DNA of 6,952 nucleotides from Bacteroidota bacterium (GTDB taxonomy: Bacteria; Bacteroidota; Bacteroidia; Bacteroidales; VadinHA17). The DNA is taken from NCBI GenBank assembly GCA_030642585.1, contig DAOWNN010000120.1, forward strand, positions 1 through 6,952. Reading direction: 5' to 3'. A program made the position numbers and the translations under genes. The first letter of the stretch is position 1. Each line of letters starts with the position of its first letter. Below the pieces are notes generated by a model that had not been told where the DNA came from, searched no databases, and worked only from the letters and a program-made list of their open reading frames with translations. Below are positions 1 to 6,840 of this stretch, one piece after another.

Positions 1-70
1 CACCTTTCGGACCGCATAATATTGGGTTTAATTGTAAGATACTCATCAGACCACTACTTGTTAGTTCATC

Positions 71-195
71 CTTGTTTTGTGCGCGAGGTGAATGCCATAA
101 AATAACACCCTTGATAATCAGCGGTTTAACTTTTAATAATTTGAATATTGGGTGACCCATTGCACAAAACAGGATCCTGACCCCCTTGTACCAGG
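71..195. repeat. Imperfect inverted repeat plus paired TGACCC motifs
   Basis: CTTGTTTTGTGC (71-82) is matched in inverted orientation by GCACAAAACAGG (162-173), 11 of 12 positions. The right arm runs into a perfect 10-bp palindrome, CAGGATCCTG (170-179). TGACCC occurs at 153-158 followed by ATTGCAC, and again at 178-183 followed by CCTTGTAC, so the two are similar apart from a small indel. Such repeated terminal motifs are seen at ends of some insertion sequences, for example IS21-type elements, but no transposase is visible, so this may be a decayed end or simply chance. Confidence 0.3.
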
Positions 196-432
196 GAAAA
201 TCCGAAACTGTAAAACGTTGTTAAACAGGCGAATACCTGCCTTGGATTGATGCCTATGCCTGAAAGGACAAAATATTATCATCAGGAACATAGTTTCTGG
301 TAGAAGAGAACAACTCAAGCAATTTATATAGGACTAAACCTGATATGATATAAAACAATAAATTCATTTCATCAAAGTAGCTTAATATGACTATTTTCGT
401 TGTTTCAAAATACTGCTACTAAATGTATGACC

Positions 433-479
433 TTTAAACATTTCTCCAACTCCTGTCAAAAGTGGCAGAAATGTTTAAA
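433..479 (+). promoter_or_regulatory. 13-bp perfect inverted repeat in the ccsBA leader
   Basis: TTTAAACATTTCT (433-445) is exactly complementary to AGAAATGTTTAAA (467-479), separated by a 21-nt loop. Three further pairs (446-448 with 463-465) can form if C466 is bulged. The right arm ends 14 nt before the ATG at 494 and is followed by an A-rich stretch, so in RNA it would be a hairpin directly upstream of the ribosome-entry region. It could be a leader structure affecting translation, a dimeric-regulator operator, or the terminator of an unseen upstream gene; the lack of a following U tract argues against a terminator. The repeat is seen directly; its role is inferred. Confidence 0.5.
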
Positions 480-493
480 AATAAAAAAAACAA

Positions 494-3400
494 ATGAAAA
501 AAATATTTGAATTTTTATTCTCCATGCCCTGGATGGCATTTTTAATCATGGTAATGATTTTTTCCACGGCAATGGCAACATTCATTGAAAATGATTTTGG
601 TCCTGCCGCAGCAAGGGCGGTTGTTTATAATGCCTGGTGGTTTGAAGTGTTATTGGCTTTGATTGTGTTTAACCTGCTGGGAAATATGATCAGGGGCAAG
701 GTGTATAAAAAGAAAAAACTAAGTATTTTCACTTTTCACTTCGCCTTTCTGTTTATTTTCCTGGGTGCCGCAATTACCCGCTATATTAGCTATGAGGGAA
801 CAATGCATATCCGCGAAAATAATTCTTCTGACCGGATAATATCTTCCGGGTCATACTTGTATGCAGCAGTGGATGACAATTCTGAACAAGCTCATTTTTA
901 TAAGAAAACAAATTTTATCTCCGGGAGAAAGAACAAATTTTCCGCAAAGCTAAAGCTTGGAAATGAGACCTTAAAGTTGAAGCTTTTACAATATATTCCA
1001 AATGCTGAAAAATCACTGGTCCCGGATCCTAATGGAGAATCTATAATATCTTTTGTTACCCTGGGGTCAATGGGAAGACAGTCACATCTCCTGAAAACTA
1101 AGGAAACAGAACAAATAACCGGACTTAAGATTGGTTTTAATAAGGATGAAACAGACTTCAATATAATCAGCAAGAATGAAGGCTTGTATTTTATTTGCAA
1201 AAACGATGTGTCAATTATGGATATGACCTCAAACACACAGGATACCTTGAAGGCGGGAGAATTGCACCCTTTTCAGTCCAGGAGGCTTTATTCCATCGAA
1301 ACTATACAATTGGTACTTACAGACTTTATTAACATGGGACGGGTTGAATGGAAAATTGGGCCAAATGATGGCCTCGCGCGATCAGATGCCATTGTTCTGG
1401 AAGCTTCATATAAGTCCAAAATTAAAACTATTACTTGTTTTGGCAGGCCTGACAGGCCTGGTAAGCAATATGATTATAAGCTGGATGGAGCCAGACTTTC
1501 CATGACATATGGACCGAGATCAATAAAACTTCCATTTACTATATTTCTTCGGGACTTCCAGTTGGAAAGATATCCCGGATCAAATAGCCCGGCCTCCTAT
1601 GCAAGCGAAGTAACACTTATAGATAGTAATAGCGGACACGAAAAAGACTATCGTATTTTTATGAATAATATATTGGATTATAAGGGTTATCGGTTTTTTC
1701 AATCTCATTATGATACTGACGAGAAAGGAACAATTTTATCTGTTAACCATGATGCATTAGGAACTGCGGTTACTTATATAGGCTATTTTTTAATGACCCT
1801 GGGGATGCTGCTTTCTTTGTTTAACAAGAACAGTCGCTTCAGAATTCTTGCAAGATCCGAAAGTGAGAAAAAAAATAAAATTCCGACAGCTGCATTAATA
1901 CTTCTGCTTGCTTTATCTACAATCTCTCCAACATCTTTAAGTGCCCAACAGGATGCAGGAGAAGTGAATAACAAAATATCAACCAGCCAGGCTGCTGAAC
2001 TTGCATCTATCCTGGTTCAGGACCAGGGAGGCCGTATTAAACCTCTTCAATCAATGACTTCCGATGTTGTTCGCAAAGTTGCTAAAAAAGAATCTGTTAT
2101 AGGCCTGAATTCAGTACAGGTAGTAATGGGAATGTATTTTTTCCCTGAAAACTGGCAAAAAGTTCCGATGATCAGTGTATCCAATGAAGAAATCAGGAAA
2201 GTGCTGGGAGTAAATGATAAAAACGTTTCCTATGTTGATTTTTTTAGTATGACTTCTATGGGTGAATATAAACTGGCCAACCATGTTCAACAAGCTTATC
2301 AGAAGAAACCCGGTTTGAGAACAAAATTTGACCAGGAAGTAATGAAAGTAGATGAAAGGGTAAATGTTTGCTATATGGTTTATTCAGGAAGTTTGCTTCG
2401 CATTTTTCCAGTTAAGGATGATCCTGATCAAAAATGGTATACACCAAATAATGCTGCCCATATGCTTTCTTCAGAGGATTCATTATTTGTTAGTGGAGTT
2501 CTTTCTCTCTATAGGAATTCCCTGATGTCGGAAGGAGAAACATATAATTTATCGGAAATTCTAAATGGGATTAAGAAATTTCAGGAACTGAATGCCGGCG
2601 AGATTTATCCATCCGGAACAAAGACCTCTTTTGAAATTTTTTACAACAAGGCTCATATTTTTGATAAGCTTGCAAAATACTATGGAATCATTGGCTTTAT
2701 CTTATTGTTCCTCCTGCTGGCATCTGTCTTGAACGAAAAGGAGGGAATAAAGAAAATCATTCGCATAGCAACTTTTTTCCTGATGTTTGGGTTTATCCTG
2801 CACTCATTCGGGCTTGGTGTCAGATGGTATGTGTCTGAACATGCACCATGGAGCAATGGCTATGAATCAATGATCTATATTGCCTGGGCTGCTATGCTTT
2901 CAGGATTAATCTTTGTTCGAAAATCAACTTTCACCCTGGTGGCAGCATCATTGCTCGCTGCATTAACACTTATGGTTGCTCATATGAGTTGGATGAATCC
3001 TGAAATTACCAACCTGGTTCCAGTTCTGAAATCGTACTGGTTAACCATACATGTATCGGTTATTACTGCCAGTTATGGCTTCCTTGGTACCGGAATGGTG
3101 CTGGGTTTGTTTAACCTGCTTCTGTATATATTGAAAACAGAAAAAAATCAGGCCAAACTTCAGGAGCAAATAGAAATTTTGACCGGGATCAATGAAATGT
3201 CTCTTATTCTGGGAGTATACTTTATAAGTGTGGGAACATTTCTGGGAGGTGTTTGGGCGAACGAATCCTGGGGACGGTACTGGGGATGGGATCCAAAAGA
3301 AACATGGGCTCTGATTACTGCACTGGTATATATTTTTATTATTCACATGAAATATGTTCCGGGAATAAAAGGACACTTTGCCTTTAATCTTGCTTCAGTT

Positions 3401-3598
3401 GCCGGCTTCTTTTCGGTGCTGATGACTTATTTCGGAGTGAACTATTACCTGGCAGGTCTCCATTCCTACGCCCAGGGCGATGCTGTTCCAATTCCTAAAT
3501 TCGTGTATTATACAATAGCTTCACTTGTTCTTTTAATTCTATTTGCCTGGTTTAACGAAAAAAATTATAAAAATAGAATGCCACTAATACACAAATAA
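494..3598 (+). CDS. ccsBA: Fused cytochrome c biogenesis protein CcsBA (ResB/ResC type)
   Basis: System II cytochrome c synthetase: carries haem across the inner membrane and joins it to CXXCH sites of periplasmic apocytochromes c. Residues 1-98 have three membrane segments (about 12-30, 49-66, 78-98) with H82 as transmembrane ligand. A large periplasmic ResB domain follows (99-420), then a membrane segment (422-443), a second hydrophobic segment ending SLSAQQ (463-484), a periplasmic linker domain (485-725), and the multi-span CcsA domain (728-1019). The WWD motif lies at 921-938 (WGRYWGWDPKETW). H853 and H990 flank it on the periplasmic face and H951 lies in the membrane. By spacing, H82, H853, H951 and H990 correspond to the four haem ligands described for Helicobacter hepaticus CcsBA. 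Predicted topology puts all motifs on the expected side. An in-frame TAA at 482-484 makes ATG 494 the first possible start. The leader is A-rich with no Shine-Dalgarno. Length (1034 residues) fits Bacteroidota fusions. No cytochrome gene is visible nearby. Confidence 0.96.
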   Translation: MKKIFEFLFSMPWMAFLIMVMIFSTAMATFIENDFGPAAARAVVYNAWWFEVLLALIVFNLLGNMIRGKVYKKKKLSIFTFHFAFLFIFLGAAITRYISYEGTMHIRENNSSDRIISSGSYLYAAVDDNSEQAHFYKKTNFISGRKNKFSAKLKLGNETLKLKLLQYIPNAEKSLVPDPNGESIISFVTLGSMGRQSHLLKTKETEQITGLKIGFNKDETDFNIISKNEGLYFICKNDVSIMDMTSNTQDTLKAGELHPFQSRRLYSIETIQLVLTDFINMGRVEWKIGPNDGLARSDAIVLEASYKSKIKTITCFGRPDRPGKQYDYKLDGARLSMTYGPRSIKLPFTIFLRDFQLERYPGSNSPASYASEVTLIDSNSGHEKDYRIFMNNILDYKGYRFFQSHYDTDEKGTILSVNHDALGTAVTYIGYFLMTLGMLLSLFNKNSRFRILARSESEKKNKIPTAALILLLALSTISPTSLSAQQDAGEVNNKISTSQAAELASILVQDQGGRIKPLQSMTSDVVRKVAKKESVIGLNSVQVVMGMYFFPENWQKVPMISVSNEEIRKVLGVNDKNVSYVDFFSMTSMGEYKLANHVQQAYQKKPGLRTKFDQEVMKVDERVNVCYMVYSGSLLRIFPVKDDPDQKWYTPNNAAHMLSSEDSLFVSGVLSLYRNSLMSEGETYNLSEILNGIKKFQELNAGEIYPSGTKTSFEIFYNKAHIFDKLAKYYGIIGFILLFLLLASVLNEKEGIKKIIRIATFFLMFGFILHSFGLGVRWYVSEHAPWSNGYESMIYIAWAAMLSGLIFVRKSTFTLVAASLLAALTLMVAHMSWMNPEITNLVPVLKSYWLTIHVSVITASYGFLGTGMVLGLFNLLLYILKTEKNQAKLQEQIEILTGINEMSLILGVYFISVGTFLGGVWANESWGRYWGWDPKETWALITALVYIFIIHMKYVPGIKGHFAFNLASVAGFFSVLMTYFGVNYYLAGLHSYAQGDAVPIPKFVYYTIASLVLLILFAWFNEKNYKNRMPLIHK

Positions 3599-3603
3599 AA
3601 AGT

Positions 3604-3623
3604 GGAGAAATATTATTTTCTCT
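3604..3623. terminator. Weak bidirectional hairpin between convergent genes
   Basis: GAGAAA (3605-3610) pairs with TTTCTC (3617-3622) across a 6-nt loop, with a possible G-T pair outside. It sits 6 nt after the ccsBA stop. On the plus strand it is followed by TTATTCGTCTTT. On the minus strand it is followed by CAC and five T, so it looks slightly better as a terminator for the leftward gene. The stem is short and AT-rich, hence the low confidence. The rest of the 3599-3736 gap shows nothing I recognise. Confidence 0.35.
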
Positions 3624-3736
3624 TATTCGTCTTTAATCCGTGCATTACTTCGTACCCAAAGGGCCATCCCTGAAAAGCTACTTGTGAGCTAAAGGTTCGT
3701 GGCTAATCTTAAAATTGCAGTTAGTTTACAAATCAA

Positions 3737-5923
3737 CTATGGAGCCCTGTCTTTATTATTAATTTGAAATCCGGCAAAATCAACTCCAAAGGAAAAATTA
3801 AGATCATATTGCTGTAAATCGGGCATGTAAGAATATCTGACTCCTACATTGAAAGGAAAGGGGAGACGCAGAAAATTAAAATCCATAACAATTCTTCCTC
3901 CCAGGCTGGAAAATGTTTCTTTTTCTTCATTATAATGCCCTGCAAGATCATAATTTCCTTCTCCCTTAGCATAATCGTAAAACATATTTGCATAAAACCG
4001 AGGGATATACAGGAAGGATCCAAGATTTATTTCAGGATAAAATAAAGGCAAATAATAGTCAAGTTTCACTATGCTTAGCTTTATGGCAATTCTGGGGGAA
4101 TAGCCCCGGGGGAATGCCAGACTATTATAATAAGGATATTCAAGCTTTGCCGGGTTTTGGTTTTCTGAGCCTGCTTGCAGGTATAAACTATGATGCTTCC
4201 CTATGCCGGGAAGGTATAAACCGAAAAGATAAGAGGCAGAATTACCAAATGTTTCAGCATTAAAAGGAGCGGCCCGGAGATTTAAATCTATCACCTGTCC
4301 CCAACGGGGTTTAATGTCTTTACGTGAGAGCTTCAGGTAATTGTAGAAATATAATCTGGAGGACATCATTATTTCTCCTACTTCATAATACCCTGTTTCA
4401 TCATTATAAATATACGAGTTGTTGTATTGAAAATTTAAAGAAGGATAAAAACCCTTAATAAATTTGTTACTTGTAAGGTGGAAAGGAATGTAAACCTGTG
4501 CATTGAAAACAGAACGAATTGCATATTCTGAAGGTTCTCCAACAGAACCGGGTTTTCTCATGTAAGGAGAACCACCCAGGCTGTAGTCCATATCTATTAC
4601 CGGATACCACCCTTTGAATGTAAATCGTGTAATGAAAAAATGTTCACCGTCTCTATATGCATAAGCCAGCGAACTTATAGCTGTACTTAATCTATTTTGA
4701 GATAAAATAGTGACACCAGGGTTGACAGGAAGTTCTTCAAGAGAAAAATTATCATAATCAAAATAAAATGGCATCCAGCTATGAAATGAAAATGGATTGC
4801 TCCATTTTTTGTATGGTTTTACCTCATATATACTATCTGGAGTTTCTGAACTTATTAGCCTTCCTGATTGTTGTGTGGCAAGGGTCTCATGCCTTTTTAC
4901 AGAAAGGTCTTCAACTTCATTAAGTGGTGTCCAGTTTTCTGGGTTTAGCTGAAACTCAACCAACTTATATCCGTTTGATGTATATTCTGATAAGGCAATT
5001 TTGTTTCCGGAAGGGGCCAGGCAGGGATCAAATACTCCAAAACGGGAAGAAGTAAGCTGATACCTTTTTCCGGTATTTCTGTCCAGCGCATATATATTGT
5101 CTATGCCTGAATATGTGGAATGAAATAAAATATAGTTTTTCCAGGGAATTGCTCTCTGAATGTCATGAAATGATGGTTCCAGTAATTCTTTCCATTTGCC
5201 TGTACTTAAATCAAGCTCCTGAATGCTTTTACCATTTTCATTTACAAGCAATACTAAAATGGACTGATCACTTATCCATTCCGGCATATGCAAGGAATTA
5301 TTTCCCGGAAGCAGATGTGTTTCCAAAATTTCTCCCGTTTCAGAATCCAGTATTACCAGAGAAACTATGTTGGAAAGTCCTACCTCGATACAGGCAATTT
5401 TTGAAGCATCTTGTGACAGGGCTGGGGCATAATAGCGACTTTTTACAGTCAGGGTGGTTTCAACACCATCTTTTAAATTCAGTTTCTTAAGTATTGAATA
5501 ACTTCGGTTTTCCCACCTTACATCATCGTAAGCCTCTGCCCAGACCAGAAAGTTTTTTGATAAGGAAAAGCGAATTGGATAATAAAAACCCGGAACATGA
5601 ATAAGCTCTTCCTTCCCGTTAATATCAATCTTTACCAATTGTTTGACCTGGTCAATTCCTGATTTTTCAACTATTAAAAAACTATCATTTAGATATTGTG
5701 GCAGACGATAGCTGGTATAGAATTGCCCGGGTTTATGGTTTATGGCATCAAACGGAAGCAATAATGTTTGCTTATCCTGCTCTTTCCATAAATCGTGAAG
5801 ATTTTTAAAACTATTATCATAAATCCCTTTTTTTTTGTCATTCCTGATTTTTTTTTCAGGCTGATGTTCACAGGATTCAGGGTGTAGGGTTGTTTCCCAA
5901 TTTTGTCCAGTGACTGACTCCAT
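3737..5923 (-). CDS. C-terminal part of split gene: TolB-like beta-propeller and Omp85-like outer-membrane barrel
   Basis: This frame encodes the second part of a protein whose N-terminal part lies in another frame (6639-5740). An ATG exists at 5923, but the first 20-30 codons are the wrong frame of the upstream domain and give no signal peptide, so genuine sequence probably begins at the A tracts, near 5856-5827. Numbering from that ATG, residues 70-330 look like a beta-propeller, with recurring segments such as ALSQDASKIACIE and CLAPSGNKIALSEYTSNGYK, as in TolB/PD40 repeats. Residues 370-718 alternate aromatic and polar positions like a beta-barrel. They include FPRGYSP (604-610), resembling the RGY/RGF motif of Omp85/BamA barrels, then a LDYYLPLF strand and a terminal aromatic strand FSFGVDF. 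The stop is TAG. Joined product is about 967 residues, a plausible length for this largely uncharacterised Bacteroidota family. Substrate and function are unknown. As an independent gene it could not be exported. Confidence 0.8.
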   Translation of the reverse strand: MESVTGQNWETTLHPESCEHQPEKKIRNDKKKGIYDNSFKNLHDLWKEQDKQTLLLPFDAINHKPGQFYTSYRLPQYLNDSFLIVEKSGIDQVKQLVKIDINGKEELIHVPGFYYPIRFSLSKNFLVWAEAYDDVRWENRSYSILKKLNLKDGVETTLTVKSRYYAPALSQDASKIACIEVGLSNIVSLVILDSETGEILETHLLPGNNSLHMPEWISDQSILVLLVNENGKSIQELDLSTGKWKELLEPSFHDIQRAIPWKNYILFHSTYSGIDNIYALDRNTGKRYQLTSSRFGVFDPCLAPSGNKIALSEYTSNGYKLVEFQLNPENWTPLNEVEDLSVKRHETLATQQSGRLISSETPDSIYEVKPYKKWSNPFSFHSWMPFYFDYDNFSLEELPVNPGVTILSQNRLSTAISSLAYAYRDGEHFFITRFTFKGWYPVIDMDYSLGGSPYMRKPGSVGEPSEYAIRSVFNAQVYIPFHLTSNKFIKGFYPSLNFQYNNSYIYNDETGYYEVGEIMMSSRLYFYNYLKLSRKDIKPRWGQVIDLNLRAAPFNAETFGNSASYLFGLYLPGIGKHHSLYLQAGSENQNPAKLEYPYYNSLAFPRGYSPRIAIKLSIVKLDYYLPLFYPEINLGSFLYIPRFYANMFYDYAKGEGNYDLAGHYNEEKETFSSLGGRIVMDFNFLRLPFPFNVGVRYSYMPDLQQYDLNFSFGVDFAGFQINNKDRAP

Positions 5924-6639
5924 AATTCAGGTCCATATTCTTTCATTCCTGAAGCAACCACCTGGTAACCTAAATTATAGTAACTCGGTGTATGATCTTT
6001 ATAAGAACCAAAAATTGCCTTGTCATATTTAAAAACTGAACCTTGTTCGAGAGACAGGGCCCTTAATTCCATTTCAAAAGAGGGCAAACGGCCTCTTCCT
6101 GAAAGGGATAGAGCTGTTTCGGTTGCCACAGCATCTCCTTCCATGTACCATAATGGAAGCATGGCCGATAAAGCACCAACTGCCTGTTCGCCAAAAACAA
6201 TTGAAAGACCTTTTGAAAAGCCCTGGTTGAGCTTGTCTAACTGAACAACATGCCTTAGCTCATGAAGAACAAGCTGTTCCAATTCATCCTGGGGATAAGA
6301 ATCGGCTGCAGGGACTGGAAATAATTCTATTCGTTTTGGGGCCCATGCAACAAAACCATTACTTCTTGCAGAATAGTTGTGTACTATGACCGGTATTTTT
6401 TTTGGATTGTGATTCAGGGTATAAGGGACCAGAGTGTAAGCATATTCAAGAATATTGGCCAGCCTCTGCCCCTCATTTAAGAAAGTTTCAGGATATATAA
6501 TATGAAAATGTTCCGTGTGGATATGTTTCCATTTAAGGGATGCTGGATCCTGTCCGCTCTCATAATACTGTGTAAATGCCGGAATGGCGATTAGAATTAG
6601 CAGAACTATGATATAATATTTCTTTATTGATAAAATCAT
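5740..6639 (-). CDS. N-terminal part of split gene: secreted gluzincin-like metallopeptidase domain
   Basis: Residues 1-23 form a signal peptide (lysines, hydrophobic core, IPAFTQ). The domain carries HELRH at 126-130, an HExxH zinc site, and WYMEGDA at 164-170, whose E167 is the likely third zinc ligand; this is the arrangement of peptidase MA/gluzincin-like proteins. NGFVAWAPKRIELF (94-107), SGRGRLPSFEMELRA (180-194) and IFGSYKDHTPSYY (209-221) resemble what I remember of a Bacteroidota family in which this domain precedes a TolB-like propeller and an outer-membrane barrel. Through residue 271 the sequence is protein-like; the last 28 residues after the poly-A tract look like out-of-frame translation, while the -1 frame continues sensibly (GIYDNSFKNLHDLWKEQ). 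An in-frame TAA at 6676-6678 with no other ATG before 6639 fixes the start; the leader is AT-rich with no Shine-Dalgarno. Proteolytic activity is inferred from motifs only. Confidence 0.85.
   Translation of the reverse strand: MILSIKKYYIIVLLILIAIPAFTQYYESGQDPASLKWKHIHTEHFHIIYPETFLNEGQRLANILEYAYTLVPYTLNHNPKKIPVIVHNYSARSNGFVAWAPKRIELFPVPAADSYPQDELEQLVLHELRHVVQLDKLNQGFSKGLSIVFGEQAVGALSAMLPLWYMEGDAVATETALSLSGRGRLPSFEMELRALSLEQGSVFKYDKAIFGSYKDHTPSYYNLGYQVVASGMKEYGPELWSQSLDKIGKQPYTLNPVNISLKKKSGMTKKKGFMIIVLKIFTIYGKSRISKHYCFRLMP
5827..5856 (-). other. Frameshift site: two A9 tracts, the second with an A AAA AAG slippery heptamer
   Basis: On the minus strand there are two runs of nine A, at 5856-5848 and 5836-5828. 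The protease-domain frame reads ACA AAA AAA AAG GGA through the second run, so the heptamer A AAA AAG (5833-5827) sits in the frame required for tandem -1 slippage, as at E. coli dnaX. A -1 shift there gives TKKK then GIYDNSFKNLHDLWKEQ, restoring the family-like sequence. AGGA at 5845-5842 lies 8 nt upstream of the heptamer, roughly where dnaX has its stimulatory Shine-Dalgarno-like element. No clear downstream stem-loop is visible. A missing A from a homopolymer sequencing error, a true mutation, or RNA-polymerase slippage adding one A would look the same. Confidence 0.7.
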
Positions 6640-6694
6640 AAATTCAGAAAATATTTTTATAAATCCCGATTCACATTAGGATCACAAAGATTTT

Positions 6695-6716
6695 ACTACG
6701 TAGTATACTACGTAGT
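6695..6716. repeat. 22-bp perfect palindrome made of two palindromic decamers
   Basis: The decamer ACTACGTAGT occurs at 6695-6704 and 6707-6716 with AT between. Each decamer is its own reverse complement, and so is the whole 22 bp. It can equally be read as a near-perfect tandem of the 12-mer TACTACGTAGTA. It lies 56 bp upstream of the leftward start codon, just upstream of the weak promoter candidate, so it could be an operator for a dimer or tetramer, or a cruciform-forming or repeat-family element. The sequence is certain; the role is unknown. Confidence 0.6.
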
Positions 6717-6740
6717 TCTTTTTCTCAATTCAAGCTTCAG

Positions 6741-6840
6741 CCTTGCTCCTTTTTTGCTTTTCCTACTCATCGCTCTCCTCTCATCTCTTATTCTCTTCTT
6801 TCTTCTTCCAATATTCCATTATTCCACCATTCCATTTTCC
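6741..6840 (+). other. Pyrimidine-rich tract
   Basis: By hand count, 85 of these 100 bases on the plus strand are C or T, with the complement almost all purine. It contains no reading frame of note. It sits between the palindrome and the heptamer array and merges into the octamer repeat at its right end. Confidence 0.5.
6805..6836 (+). repeat. Imperfect octamer tandem repeat (ATTCCATT)
   Basis: Units are ATTCCATT (6813-6820), ATTCCACC (6821-6828) and ATTCCATT (6829-6836), preceded by a degenerate CTTCCAAT (6805-6812). The array nearly abuts the heptamer array, so two tandem repeats with different periods lie side by side. Confidence 0.5.

Larger units (their letters stand above)
1..493. other. 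Intergenic region without a supported gene
   Basis: I see no convincing coding sequence in this stretch. A minus-strand frame is open from an ATG at 160-158 to the window edge (53 codons), and a plus-strand frame is open from the edge to a TAA at 103-105. The two overlap antiparallel, and neither translation resembles a family I know. The region does hold an imperfect inverted repeat and paired TGACCC motifs (71-195) and a strong inverted repeat just before the downstream gene (433-479). A weak Bacteroidota-type promoter candidate can be drawn as TTTC at 367-370, 21 nt, then TATTTTCG at 392-399 (consensus TTTG and TAnnTTTG); this is a guess. No tRNA or rRNA was recognised. Confidence 0.5.

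Noticed and set aside
1..160. Short open frames at the left edge: minus strand from ATG 160-158 (53 codons to the edge) and plus strand ending at TAA 103-105
   Set aside because: They overlap on opposite strands, neither translation resembles a known family, and runs of this length are expected by chance. More sequence to the left is needed to judge.
133..318. 61-codon minus-strand frame in the left intergenic region
   Set aside because: No recognisable protein features, no leader signals, and length within chance expectation.
1444..1460. Two adjacent palindromic octamers CAGGCCTG
   Set aside because: They encode the G-R-P-D-R-P-G stretch of CcsBA, so codon repetition explains them well enough.
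898..3376. Several antisense frames of 60-112 codons within ccsBA
   Set aside because: They lie wholly inside a well-supported gene and look like its antisense translation.
3599..3736. Possible tRNA or small RNA in the convergent gap
   Set aside because: A GGTTCG-like string near 3692 recalled a T-loop, but no cloverleaf arms or acceptor stem can be built around it.
5857..5923. ATG at 5923 as the start of an independent outer-membrane gene
   Set aside because: The first codons are the wrong-frame reading of the protease domain, there is no signal peptide, and a barrel protein would need export.
3988..6244. Plus-strand frames of 74-125 codons opposite the split gene
   Set aside because: They are complementary to convincing protease, propeller and barrel coding sequence and show no protein-like features of their own.
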